A DNA stretch of 9,679 nucleotides from JBBRUG01 sp038247995 (GCA_038247995.1 JBBRUG010000235.1:1-9679); one strand, 5' to 3'; positions 1 through 5,627 are shown, counted from the stretch's first letter. The notes: a model not told the origin generated them from the sequence alone. Numbers and translations: made by a program.

Positions 1-300
1 GGAGGGTTTTTGCCGTTGCCCGCACCCCCAACCCCCTTCGGCTACGCTCAGAGCAGGCCGCTCCCTGAGCGGGAGCGGGGCTTCCGACAGCATCAGGACG
101 CCGAATCTGCGGCGGCTCCCCCTGCTCCACGTGAGGGAGCAAAGGGCTGGGGGGATGCGGGGAATAGCGCATTGGGACGCGATCCTGTAAAAACCCTACA
201 CCTGCAAGGAGCAGGGGGCTGGGGGGATGCGGGGAATAGCGCATTGGGACGCGATCCTGTAAAAACCCTACACCTGCAAGCATCCGCATCCCCCCAAGGC
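1..300. repeat. Repeat-rich intergenic block
   Basis: No gene is supported here. The block is made of G/C-tract-rich sequence with several hairpins. CGCTCCC at 59-65 pairs with GGGAGCG at 71-77 over a 5-nt loop. GCTCC at 124-128 pairs with GGAGC at 136-140. AGGGTTTTT at 3-11 is the reverse complement of AAAAACCCT at 189-197 and 261-269, so the left edge may hold part of an inverted copy of the tandem unit described separately. Reading frames stay open across it on both strands, but only because the sequence is biased and the repeat period is a multiple of three. Dispersed palindromic repeats of this look are common between genes in Chloroflexota; that comparison is from general knowledge. Confidence 0.7.
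136..280. repeat. Two-copy direct repeat, 72-bp period
   Basis: A unit of about 73 bp at 136-208 recurs at 208-280. The only differences are two adjacent bases (142-143 AA against 214-215 GG), so the copies are about 97% identical and the duplication is recent or maintained. The period of 72 bp is exactly 24 codons. The second copy carries GGGGGGATGCGG at 221-232, whose exact reverse complement CCGCATCCCCCC follows at 284-295. Copy two plus its flank can therefore fold into a long hairpin. There are only two copies and no variable spacers between them, so this is not a CRISPR array. Confidence 0.9.
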
Positions 301-641
301 GAACGGCAATGCCGCTGCAATTGATCCGCCCATGCCGGCCGCGCCGAGCAAGAGCGCCAACGTAGTCAACCCGCGCATCACATTCGACAGCAGCGGCACC
401 GACTTGACTAAAGCATACCGAACGCCTGCAATCAGACTTCTAGCAATACCGGCGAGCATGGCCAACCGCCGATCGCGGCGAAACCGAACGCCAGCAGACT
501 CCCGCCACTACCGGCCAGCAGCAGCCAGCGTCGATCGGTGAGGCGGTCGTGCCCGGCGCGTGCATCGCACCAGATCGTTCCAGGCGGCAACGCCTACAGC
601 AAAACAGCCCGGCACAAGCAGGGCTGCAAGAAGTTACGCAA
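272..641 (-). pseudogene. Possible decayed membrane-protein gene
   Basis: Read on the minus strand, this stretch gives hydrophobic, membrane-like peptide in pieces spread over different frames. Near 630-545 one frame gives LLAALLVPGCFAVGVAAWND followed by a basic stretch. Near 545-470 a second frame gives RRWLLLAGSGGSLLAFGFAA. From about 465 to 300 a third frame gives LAGIARSLIAGVRYALVKSV and then LTTLALLLGAAGMGGSIAAA. Joined with two or more frameshifts they would make a protein of roughly 120 residues with three or four membrane segments. The last frame takes its stop codon from inside the tandem repeat, as if the repeat had invaded the 3' end. I do not recognise a family. Alternatives are chance open frames in GC-rich DNA or sequencing errors in an intact gene. 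Confidence 0.3.
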
Positions 642-724
642 GCGTTGGTCGGCTGGTTACGCTGAGCAGGCTACAGAGCGTAGCGCACGTCAGATAAGGC
701 ACACTAACCGCTTTGAAACCTTGC

Positions 725-1378
725 CTAGCTTCCGTTCTCACGCGCTAGGTAGTAGGTCATGCTGTGAAGTACAGCGACCGGATCGATATAGCGTACCCAG
801 ACGTGATCCGGCACTTGCAGAATAATCGGGGCATAACACAGCAGAGCGCGCACCCCCGCTTCAACCAGCATATCGGCCACCGTTTGCGCTGTGGCAGCAG
901 GCACCGAAATGATCGCCAGGCGCACAGACTGCTCCTGAATCAGCGGTGCGGCATGGGTAAAGGCCTGGATCTCAAGATCGCCGACACGCTGGCCAACCTT
1001 CTGCGGGTCGGTATCGAAGAGGCCGACAATTTCGAGGCCCTGGGTGTGAAAACCCTCGTACCGAGCGATCGCCTGACCCAGGTGGCCCACACCCACAAGC
1101 ACCACCGGCCAGCGATGGGTTAGCCCGAGAATGCGTTCGATATGAGTCAGCAACTTCTCGACGTCGTAACCGATACCCTGCTTACCGAACTCACCAAAAT
1201 AGGACAGATCTTTGCGGATCTGCGCGGCAGTGACATTGATCCGCTCACCGAGCTCCTGCGAGGAGACCGATTGAATACCCTCATCGAGCAAGTAACGCAA
1301 GCTGCGGGCATACAGGGGCAAGCGGCGAATAACAACATCGGGGGGGGCTTCAAGGCGTTCCACGGGCGCCTCCGGCAT
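725..1378 (-). CDS. rex: Redox-sensing transcriptional repressor Rex
   Basis: Rex is a homodimeric DNA-binding protein that senses the NADH/NAD+ ratio. It represses fermentative and respiratory genes until NADH binds and releases it from DNA. Numbered from the upstream in-frame GTG at 1408, a winged helix spans about residues 25-95. It includes the family-typical SSQELGERINVTAAQIRKDL and then YFGEFGKQGIGY. A Rossmann domain follows with GVGHLG at 106-111 and an acidic FDTDP at 131-135 that suits NAD(H). CYAP at 191-194 replaces the usual NFAP, and VRYIDP follows. Length is normal. I prefer the ATG at 1378 (217 aa) over the GTG at 1408 (227 aa), because a good promoter would place transcription start near 1392, downstream of that GTG. 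Neither start has a clear Shine-Dalgarno sequence. It lies downstream of tyrA but has its own promoter. Product certain, start uncertain. Confidence 0.96.
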   Translation of the reverse strand: MPEAPVERLEAPPDVVIRRLPLYARSLRYLLDEGIQSVSSQELGERINVTAAQIRKDLSYFGEFGKQGIGYDVEKLLTHIERILGLTHRWPVVLVGVGHLGQAIARYEGFHTQGLEIVGLFDTDPQKVGQRVGDLEIQAFTHAAPLIQEQSVRLAIISVPAATAQTVADMLVEAGVRALLCYAPIILQVPDHVWVRYIDPVAVLHSMTYYLARENGS

Positions 1379-1392
1379 GTCGTTCTGCGATT

Positions 1393-1410
1393 TCGTGAAG
1401 TGTAGCACGA
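1393..1410. promoter_or_regulatory. Candidate Rex operator over the rex -10 box
   Basis: An 18-bp imperfect palindrome TCGTGAAGTGTAGCACGA has outer arms TCGTG and CACGA. It fits the spacing of the known Rex box (TTGTGAA, four bases, TTCACAA): the left arm matches at 6 of 7 positions and the right at 4 of 7. It covers the whole -10 element of the rex promoter, where a bound repressor would block RNA polymerase. Autoregulation is known for Rex in several phyla. Its operation here is inference from position and motif. Confidence 0.5.
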
Positions 1411-1428
1411 TGTTTCAAGCCATGTCAA
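1399..1428 (-). promoter_or_regulatory. rex: rex promoter
   Basis: Reading the minus strand, a perfect -35 box TTGACA (1423-1428) is followed after 18 bp by TACACT (1399-1404), five of six against TATAAT. Transcription would start near 1392, about 14 nt before the ATG at 1378. The promoter sits after the tyrA 3' hairpin, so rex can be expressed independently of tyrA. Confidence 0.65.
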
Positions 1429-1472
1429 GGCATACGCGGCACTCCGAAGCGTCCTGATGGTTAAGCAATGTC

Positions 1473-1510
1473 TGTGGCGTAGGGGCACAGTACGGCGATC
1501 CTACGCCACA
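1473..1510 (-). terminator. Hairpin after tyrA
   Basis: TGTGGCGTAGG at 1473-1483 and CCTACGCCACA at 1500-1510 form a perfect 11-bp stem with a 16-nt loop, starting about 5 nt beyond the tyrA stop. On the minus strand it is not followed by a T tract. The run of seven T at 1519-1525 lies on the plus-strand side and is simply the last codons of tyrA. It is probably the 3' end structure of the tyrA message, but not a classical intrinsic terminator. Confidence 0.45.
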
Positions 1511-1515
1511 CCAAG

Positions 1516-2484
1516 CTATTTTTTTCGATTCGGCATGCGGAAGGTGAACAGATTCGGGCGTTCGAGCTCGGGCGTTTGCAAGAAATCCGCCTCGCCGGGG
1601 CGCAGATTGGGCCGCGTTTCCAGCCAGGCGTCGCGTTGTTCCTTCGCGCTGCGCAACACTTCTTCCAGCGCATCGGCATCGCCGGCGCCAATCTGTTCAC
1701 GCAGTTCGATCAGTGTACGCACCGTGTCGTTGATCCAGCGTGTCAGGCCGATCGGGTTGGTCAGAAGAATATCGCGGTGCATCTCCGGGTCGCCGGAGGC
1801 CAGGCGACTTACATCGCGGAAGCCGGTGGCGGCGAGCGGCGCCATTTCGCGCCAGGCCGGGCTATCGCCGGTGGCCTTCATCAACGCTACAGAGAGCAGC
1901 AACGGCAGATGTGAAATTCCGGCTACGTAAGCATCGTGCTCTTCGGGGTCTATATAGTAAGGTTTGGCGCCGATTGCGCGCACCAGCGCCTCGACGGCAT
2001 CGATCGCCTCACGGCTGATGCTGCGCCCCACGGTGAGGCAGTAGATCGCACCCCTGAACAGCTCAGGGTCGGCATTTGTCGCACCGGCTTGTTCCTTCCC
2101 CGCCATCGGGTGGCCACCGATAAAGTTCAGGCTACTGGGCAGCAATTCGGCCGCCCACGTCGCCACCTGCGCTTTGGTGCTGGCAACATCGGTTACCACG
2201 GCGCCGGCGGGCAGTAAGATCGCGAGTTGTTGGAAGATCTCGCGTACGGCGAGCACCGGCACGGCCACAAAGACCACCTGCGCATCGCGCACAGCCTCGG
2301 CAAGCGTTCGCGTCTCTTTGTCGATCGCTAAGCGCCCGCGGGCCTCTTTTACGGCGCGAGGATCACTATCAAAGCCCACCACCTCGATCGGCCCGATCCC
2401 AGTCTCTTTTGGGTCGATACTGCGCAGCGCCATACCCAATGACGCGCCGATTAACCCCAATCCAACAATGGCGATGCGTACCAT
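1516..2484 (-). CDS. tyrA: Prephenate dehydrogenase
   Basis: It catalyses NAD+-dependent oxidative decarboxylation of prephenate to 4-hydroxyphenylpyruvate, the committed step to tyrosine, in the cytoplasm. The 322-aa protein has the N-terminal Rossmann fold with GLGLIG at 8-13 and an acidic Asp39 after the second strand, which suits NAD+ rather than NADP+. By comparison with Aquifex TyrA, likely active-site residues are Ser102 in the ASTK segment, His125 in GGHPMAG (123-129), His192 in SHLP and Arg227 in the SRLASGDP segment. The second histidine of the often-seen HLPH motif is Leu195 here. There is no fused chorismate mutase and no obvious C-terminal ACT domain. The ATG at 2484 is well supported by an AGGAGGAGG Shine-Dalgarno sequence 5-8 nt upstream. 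It is divergent from the ParB-like gene and is not in an aromatic-pathway operon within this window. Confidence 0.96.
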   Translation of the reverse strand: MVRIAIVGLGLIGASLGMALRSIDPKETGIGPIEVVGFDSDPRAVKEARGRLAIDKETRTLAEAVRDAQVVFVAVPVLAVREIFQQLAILLPAGAVVTDVASTKAQVATWAAELLPSSLNFIGGHPMAGKEQAGATNADPELFRGAIYCLTVGRSISREAIDAVEALVRAIGAKPYYIDPEEHDAYVAGISHLPLLLSVALMKATGDSPAWREMAPLAATGFRDVSRLASGDPEMHRDILLTNPIGLTRWINDTVRTLIELREQIGAGDADALEEVLRSAKEQRDAWLETRPNLRPGEADFLQTPELERPNLFTFRMPNRKK

Positions 2485-2522
2485 GGGATCCTCCTCCTCG
2501 CACTAATGCAAAAGGTAAATAA

Positions 2523-2551
2523 GGTGTAGACGCCGTCGCTGCGCCTACACC
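2523..2551 (-). promoter_or_regulatory. Hairpin in the tyrA leader
   Basis: Arms at 2523-2533 and 2541-2551 pair over 11 positions with one mismatch and a 7-nt loop. The structure lies about 40 nt upstream of the tyrA start. On the tyrA transcript it is followed by a moderately U-rich stretch (TTATTTACCTTTTGC), so it could act as a weak attenuator or merely as leader structure. I saw no leader peptide or T-box element with it. Confidence 0.35.
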
Positions 2552-2565
2552 GGCCGCCTAAATGC

Positions 2566-2586
2566 TGACTCCTGAATCCTGACTCC
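2566..2586. repeat. Heptamer tandem repeat, three units
   Basis: Three successive 7-bp units TGACTCC, TGAATCC, TGACTCC lie in the tyrA leader between its probable -10 box and the leader hairpin. One base differs in the middle unit. Confidence 0.75.
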
Positions 2587-2593
2587 TGGAAAA

Positions 2594-2602
2594 AGTGTAC
2601 CA
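2594..2602 (-). promoter_or_regulatory. tyrA: Possible tyrA promoter (extended -10)
   Basis: On the minus strand TGG followed by TACACT forms an extended -10 element. The TACACT hexamer (2594-2599) is the same as in the rex and trxA promoters. I find no convincing -35 box. It would give a leader of about 100 nt that holds the heptamer repeat and the hairpin. Confidence 0.35.
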
Positions 2603-2612
2603 CAGCATCAGT

Positions 2613-2641
2613 TTGCCGCTCCCCGGCACTTCTGCTATACT
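2613..2641 (+). promoter_or_regulatory. Promoter of the ParB-like gene
   Basis: TTGCCG at 2613-2618, a 17-bp spacer and TATACT at 2636-2641 make a good housekeeping promoter, with TGC just before the -10 as an extended element. Transcription would start near 2648, about 35 nt before the ATG. GGAG at 2669-2672 serves as ribosome binding site, 10 nt upstream of the start. Confidence 0.65.
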
Positions 2642-2682
2642 TCGTCGGCACAAATGTTTTTGTTTTACGGAGCGAATACCAT

Positions 2683-3747
2683 ATGCAGCTTCTTTATCTT
2701 GATCCGCGCCAACTCGAGTCGGACCCGGAAGGCGTGCGCGAAGATCCGGGCGATGTCGCGGGCCTTGCAGCGACGATCGCCGAGCGCGGCTTACTGCAAC
2801 CGCTCGGTGTAGTCGCGGTCGGCGGCGGACAGTATCGGGTAGTCTATGGTGGACGACGACGCGCGGCGGCGATCCAGCTTGGCCTGGAGCGCGTGCCTTG
2901 CATCGTGCTCGACGCCGATGATCCAGATCTCCTGCTGCGCCAGTTGATCGAGAATGTCCAGCGCCAGGATCTGAATGATGTCGAACAGGCGCGTGCGTAT
3001 GCGCGTCTGCGCGCACAGATCGTGGCCGAGCGTGGCAAACTGCCCGAGAACGATCTCGATGAGGCGGTCGGCGAGGCAGTAGGGGTTACGGGGCGCACTG
3101 TGCGGCGTTATCTTGGCCTGCTTGATCTGCCCGACGAGGTACAGCAGATGCTGCGGCGCGGCGAGTTGAACGTCACCCAGGCGCAACACCTCCGCCGCGT
3201 CTCCAGCCCGAAAACACAACTCGAATTGGCGCGTTTCGCCGCCGAAGAAGGTATGTCGGCCGCCGAGTTGAGCAAACTGGTGACGTACTTTGCCGCCAAC
3301 CCGAACCTCACCCTGGAGACGGCATTGCAGGCGCTTGAGGCGGGCGAAGAACTGCGCACGAGCCTGAGCGGCCCTGAGGTGCGGATCGCCGGCGGCGCGC
3401 TGAGCAAAACCGGCGTTGGCACCGTAGATCGCGAAGAGAGCGAGGCCGGGTTCTGGGACGATGCGGAGGAGCCGGTCGATGAAGGCGCCTACTTACGTGT
3501 CGAGGATGACACGATCGAGAACCAGCCGAAGAATAAGGCGCGGGTGTTCCGCATTCGTTCGCTTGATCAGATGGTCGATGAGACCGACCGGCTCTCACGG
3601 GCCTATGCTGAAGGCGATCTGGGGAAGTGGGTGCAGTCCGACGATGGCGCGCCCTTTAAGGTACGGCTCCTGCTCAAGCAGCTCGAAAGCCTCGCGCGGG
3701 GCTTGCGCGAAGTGGTCCAGCGCAATGGCTGGGTAGTTGAAGAATAG
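2683..3747 (+). CDS. ParB/Spo0J-family CTP-binding DNA clamp-like protein
   Basis: ParB proteins load on centromere-like sites and slide as CTP-gated clamps to organise chromosome segregation. In these 354 aa the N-terminal ParB domain spans about residues 3-100, with the ENVQR motif at 90-94. A helix-turn-helix region covers about 125-175 (AVGEAVGVTGRTVRRYLGLL). A variable acidic linker lies at about 250-285 and a C-terminal domain at 286-354. Two departures stand out. The catalytic GERRxRA motif reads GGRRRAA at 56-62, losing the glutamate and a later arginine. The protein also starts directly at the domain (LYLDPRQL), without the basic GLGRGL-like N-terminal peptide that stimulates ParA. 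No parA or parS-like site was seen nearby. It could be a chromosomal ParB variant or a nucleoid-occlusion or regulatory paralogue. Family certain, role not. Confidence 0.9.
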   Translation: MQLLYLDPRQLESDPEGVREDPGDVAGLAATIAERGLLQPLGVVAVGGGQYRVVYGGRRRAAAIQLGLERVPCIVLDADDPDLLLRQLIENVQRQDLNDVEQARAYARLRAQIVAERGKLPENDLDEAVGEAVGVTGRTVRRYLGLLDLPDEVQQMLRRGELNVTQAQHLRRVSSPKTQLELARFAAEEGMSAAELSKLVTYFAANPNLTLETALQALEAGEELRTSLSGPEVRIAGGALSKTGVGTVDREESEAGFWDDAEEPVDEGAYLRVEDDTIENQPKNKARVFRIRSLDQMVDETDRLSRAYAEGDLGKWVQSDDGAPFKVRLLLKQLESLARGLREVVQRNGWVVEE

Positions 3748-3756
3748 GTATGCACA

Positions 3757-3792
3757 CCCCAAAGCCCCTAGCTTAAGCTAGGGGCTTTGGGG
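3757..3792. terminator. 36-bp perfect palindrome between convergent genes
   Basis: CCCCAAAGCCCCTAGC at 3757-3772 and its exact reverse complement at 3777-3792 flank TTAA, giving a perfect 36-bp palindrome. It ends 3 bp from the csoR-like stop and starts 10 bp after the ParB-like stop. The position says bidirectional terminator for two convergent transcripts. No T tract follows on either strand, so it would act by its very stable hairpin or protect 3' ends. Confidence 0.75.
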
Positions 3793-3794
3793 AT

Positions 3795-4076
3795 TCATGA
3801 GCGTTTGCCCTGGAATAGCTCAATCAGTTCGGCGATCGTGCGCTCACGCGGCTGATCGTCGTCGCCGAGGCAGTTGCTGGCATAACACTGCAGCACAAGG
3901 CTGTTGACACTCGCCAATGCCGATTTGACCGCCGTAACCTGATTGACGATCTCGCGGCAGTCGCGGCCTTCTTCCACCATACGCTGCACGCCACGAACCT
4001 GGCCCTCGATGCGCCGCAGGCGTAAGAGCACGTCTTCACGCCGTTCGGGCGCAAGAGCACGCACAGAGTCAGCCAT
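3795..4076 (-). CDS. CsoR/RcnR/CstR-family (DUF156) transcriptional repressor
   Basis: Members are all-helical tetrameric repressors that release DNA on binding Cu(I), Ni/Co or formaldehyde, or on modification by persulfides. The 93 residues hold the family core LLRLRRIEGQVRGVQRMVEE at 17-36. The sensing cysteines align as Cys40 and Cys69. The histidine that Cu(I) sensors keep four residues before the second cysteine is Tyr65 here, and there is an extra Cys64 (QCYASNC, 63-69). The pattern Cys-Tyr-Cys therefore lacks a Cu(I) ligand and is closer to the two-cysteine persulfide sensor CstR than to CsoR. The ATG at 4076 has AGGA 7 nt upstream. It lies downstream of trxA on the same strand, and a family-type operator lies in the trxA promoter, so trxA and itself are the likely targets. 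Family sure, signal inferred. Confidence 0.93.
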   Translation of the reverse strand: MADSVRALAPERREDVLLRLRRIEGQVRGVQRMVEEGRDCREIVNQVTAVKSALASVNSLVLQCYASNCLGDDDQPRERTIAELIELFQGKRS

Positions 4077-4270
4077 GATTAGATCCTATTAGCAGTGGGC
4101 ACATCCACTGCGCCTCTTGTGGGCATGCGGCGCGCCGCCCCACGCCGAGTGGACGGCTCAATCGTTATGCTCGCCGCTGTAAGGGGCGCACGCGAGCGCT
4201 CATACGAGCAGGGATTTAGGCGAGGCGCGTCGCGACAGGCCCATTTCGCAAGGTTTGGGCCGGTACGTGA
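4077..4270 (-). other. Structured spacer between trxA and the DUF156 regulator
   Basis: No gene is seen in these 194 bp. There are three possible hairpins: GGCCCA at 4238-4243 with TGGGCC at 4256-4261 just after the trxA stop; a GC-rich bulged stem at 4135-4156; and GCAGTGG at 4092-4098 with CCACTGC at 4105-4111, immediately upstream of the regulator's ribosome site. None has a T tract, so read-through from trxA into the regulator is possible. I found no convincing separate promoter. Confidence 0.5.
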
Positions 4271-4594
4271 TCAAAGCACCTTGTTAAACTCTTCGCGGTA
4301 GGCAGCCTCGGAGCGCGAGCCGACGAGCCGCGTTACTTCCTGGCCATCCTTGAAGATGATCAGCGTGGGAATGCCCTGAATGCCGAGCTGTCCGGCCCAC
4401 TGAATCTCGTCGTCGGTGTTGACCTTGGCAATCGTCAGCTTGCCATCGTACTCACCGGCCAGCTTTTCCAGTGCCGGCGCGATCGCCCGACAAGGGCCGC
4501 ACCAGGGCGCCCAGAAATCTACAACCACCGGATGCGCGGCTTTCAGTACCTTCTGCTCAAAATCGGCGTCCGTAACTGGAATTGGCTTTGCCAT
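4271..4594 (-). CDS. trxA: Thioredoxin
   Basis: This is a small cytoplasmic protein-disulfide reductase, recycled by thioredoxin reductase, that supplies electrons to ribonucleotide reductase, peroxiredoxins and methionine sulfoxide reductases. The 107-aa length is typical. It shows the buried Asp26, the active site WCGPC at 31-35 within VVVDFWAPWCGPCRAIAPAL, the cis-proline Pro76 in GIPT, and FKDG before the last strand. No signal peptide. The ATG at 4594 follows an AAGGAAGGA Shine-Dalgarno sequence with 7 nt spacing. Its promoter holds a DUF156-type operator and a DUF156 regulator lies downstream, so it looks conditionally expressed under that repressor. No thioredoxin reductase gene is present in the window. 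Confidence 0.97.
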   Translation of the reverse strand: MAKPIPVTDADFEQKVLKAAHPVVVDFWAPWCGPCRAIAPALEKLAGEYDGKLTIAKVNTDDEIQWAGQLGIQGIPTLIIFKDGQEVTRLVGSRSEAAYREEFNKVL

Positions 4595-4662
4595 TGGGAA
4601 ATCCTTCCTTGGGCGACAATCGCCCGCATGGTGTCTATCGTGAGAATGGGACAGCCTTACGC

Positions 4663-4679
4663 ATACCCCCTATGGGTAT
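4663..4679. promoter_or_regulatory. CsoR/CstR-type operator at the trxA start site
   Basis: ATACCC at 4663-4668 and GGGTAT at 4674-4679 form a 6-bp inverted repeat around five bases. This is the TACCC-N5-GGGTA architecture known for operators of DUF156 repressors. It begins directly after the trxA -10 hexamer and covers the predicted transcription start near 4673, an ideal place for repression. The regulator gene downstream of trxA is the obvious candidate to bind it. Confidence 0.75.
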
Positions 4680-4707
4680 AGTGTACCTTATTGGTGCGCT
4701 TTGTCAA
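4680..4707 (-). promoter_or_regulatory. trxA: trxA promoter
   Basis: Minus-strand TTGACA (4702-4707), a 16-bp spacer and TACACT (4680-4685) form a strong housekeeping promoter. Both hexamers are the same as in the rex promoter. The leader would be about 78 nt. Confidence 0.7.
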
Positions 4708-4736
4708 GTCCGCATCCAAGTGTGAGCCTGCGGCTA

Positions 4737-4745
4737 TGCTATACT
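4737..4745 (+). promoter_or_regulatory. Extended -10 promoter for the UPF0173 group
   Basis: TGC followed by TATACT repeats exactly the extended -10 nonamer of the ParB-like gene promoter. No good -35 box is found 16-18 bp upstream. Transcription from near 4752 would give a leader of about 140 nt. Confidence 0.45.
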
Positions 4746-4751
4746 GCAAAT

Positions 4752-4893
4752 ACAGATAGATCTATGCAGTCAGGGTACTGTTTCAAGGCGAAGCGTTAGC
4801 GCTTCCACGCAGGTATGAGCCGTATGGAGGCGCACGCCCACGCCGGTTATGCCCTGCGTCAACCTGGTAAAACAGTACTGTAAGGAGCAGCAA
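4752..4893 (+). promoter_or_regulatory. Structured leader of the UPF0173 gene
   Basis: The leader holds a 10-bp palindrome ATAGATCTAT (4756-4765), a small hairpin GAAGCG/CGCTTC (4790-4805) and a second 10-bp palindrome ACAGTACTGT (4872-4881) abutting the ribosome site. GTACTGTTT at 4775-4783 is the exact reverse complement of AAACAGTAC at 4870-4878, so the leader could close into one large stem. I recognise no known riboswitch. Confidence 0.3.
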
Positions 4894-5625
4894 GTGAGCA
4901 CGCTTGGTAAGGATGTTACGATCACGTTTGTCGGCCATGGCACGTTTCATGTGCGCACCCCGGAAGGGCGGGGGATCTTAATTGATGCCTGGGTCGACAG
5001 CAACCCGGTCTGTCCGGAGCCGCTCAAGCGCAGCGTACGCGAGAATCTTGCAGCGATCTTTCTCACTCACGGCCACTTCGACCATATTGCCGACGCAATG
5101 GAGATCACGCGCGCAACCAAGGCGCCGATTGTCTGCCAGTACGATATGGTGCCCTACCTGGAGGGTCAGGGTTGTTCCGGTGAGCACCTAATTGGCTTCA
5201 ATAAAGGCGGCACGGTGACTGTCGCCGATGTACGCGCAACGATGACCAACGCGCATCACTCCAGCACGATCCACGAGAACGGCCAGATTATTAGCCTCGG
5301 CACCCCCGCCGGGTATGTGTTGCGCTTCAGCAACGGCTTTACGATCTACCACACCGGCGATACATCCGTCACGATGGATATGCAGATTATCGGCGACCTC
5401 TACAAGCCCGATTTGGTCATTCTGCCGATCGGTGATCATTTTACAATGGATCCCCGTCAGGCAGCCTATGCGCTGAAGCTAATCGGCGCGAAATATGCTA
5501 TTCCCGAGCACTATGGAACCTTCCCAATCCTGACAGGCACACCCGAGGCATTGGTGGAGCATTGTAAAGAATTCAGCGTGAGCACTGAGGTGATCGCGCT
5601 CAAGCCAGGCGAGTCGGTGTCGTAG
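4894..5625 (+). CDS. UPF0173-type metal-dependent hydrolase (metallo-beta-lactamase fold)
   Basis: These are cytoplasmic hydrolases of the metallo-beta-lactamase superfamily; the natural substrate of UPF0173 is not established. Counted from the GTG at 4894 (243 aa), the first strands carry TFVGHGTFHV (11-20). The metal-binding THGHFDH lies at 58-64 with His59, His61, Asp63 and His64. Further ligands are His121 or His122 in NAHHSS, Asp156 in HTGDTS and His206 in IPEHYGTFP. LPIGDHFTMDP (177-187) is a family hallmark. I chose GTG because AAGGAG at 4882-4887 lies 6 nt before it. The in-frame ATG at 4849 has no ribosome site and would add 15 residues unlike the family start. The dehydrogenase begins 2 nt after its stop, so the two are probably co-translated. 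Family sure, substrate unknown. Confidence 0.93.
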   Translation: MSTLGKDVTITFVGHGTFHVRTPEGRGILIDAWVDSNPVCPEPLKRSVRENLAAIFLTHGHFDHIADAMEITRATKAPIVCQYDMVPYLEGQGCSGEHLIGFNKGGTVTVADVRATMTNAHHSSTIHENGQIISLGTPAGYVLRFSNGFTIYHTGDTSVTMDMQIIGDLYKPDLVILPIGDHFTMDPRQAAYALKLIGAKYAIPEHYGTFPILTGTPEALVEHCKEFSVSTEVIALKPGESVS

Positions 5626-5627
5626 GT

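Noticed and set aside
136..280. CRISPR-like array
   Set aside because: Only two copies, directly adjoining, with no spacers and no cas genes.
10..324. Open frames on both strands through the tandem repeat
   Set aside because: They stay open because the 72-bp period is a multiple of three and the sequence is GC-rich. They are low-complexity, have no ribosome site and no resemblance to a protein family.
670..684. Hairpin GCTAC/GTAGC after rex as a terminator
   Set aside because: Only 5 bp, no T tract, about 40 nt after the rex stop; too weak to call.
1473..1525. Intrinsic terminator on the plus strand (stem followed by seven T)
   Set aside because: No plus-strand gene ends there. The T run is the last codons of tyrA on the opposite strand.
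4849..4893. Longer N-terminus for the UPF0173 protein from the ATG at 4849
   Set aside because: No ribosome site before that ATG, while the GTG at 4894 has AAGGAG at ideal distance and fits the family's start.
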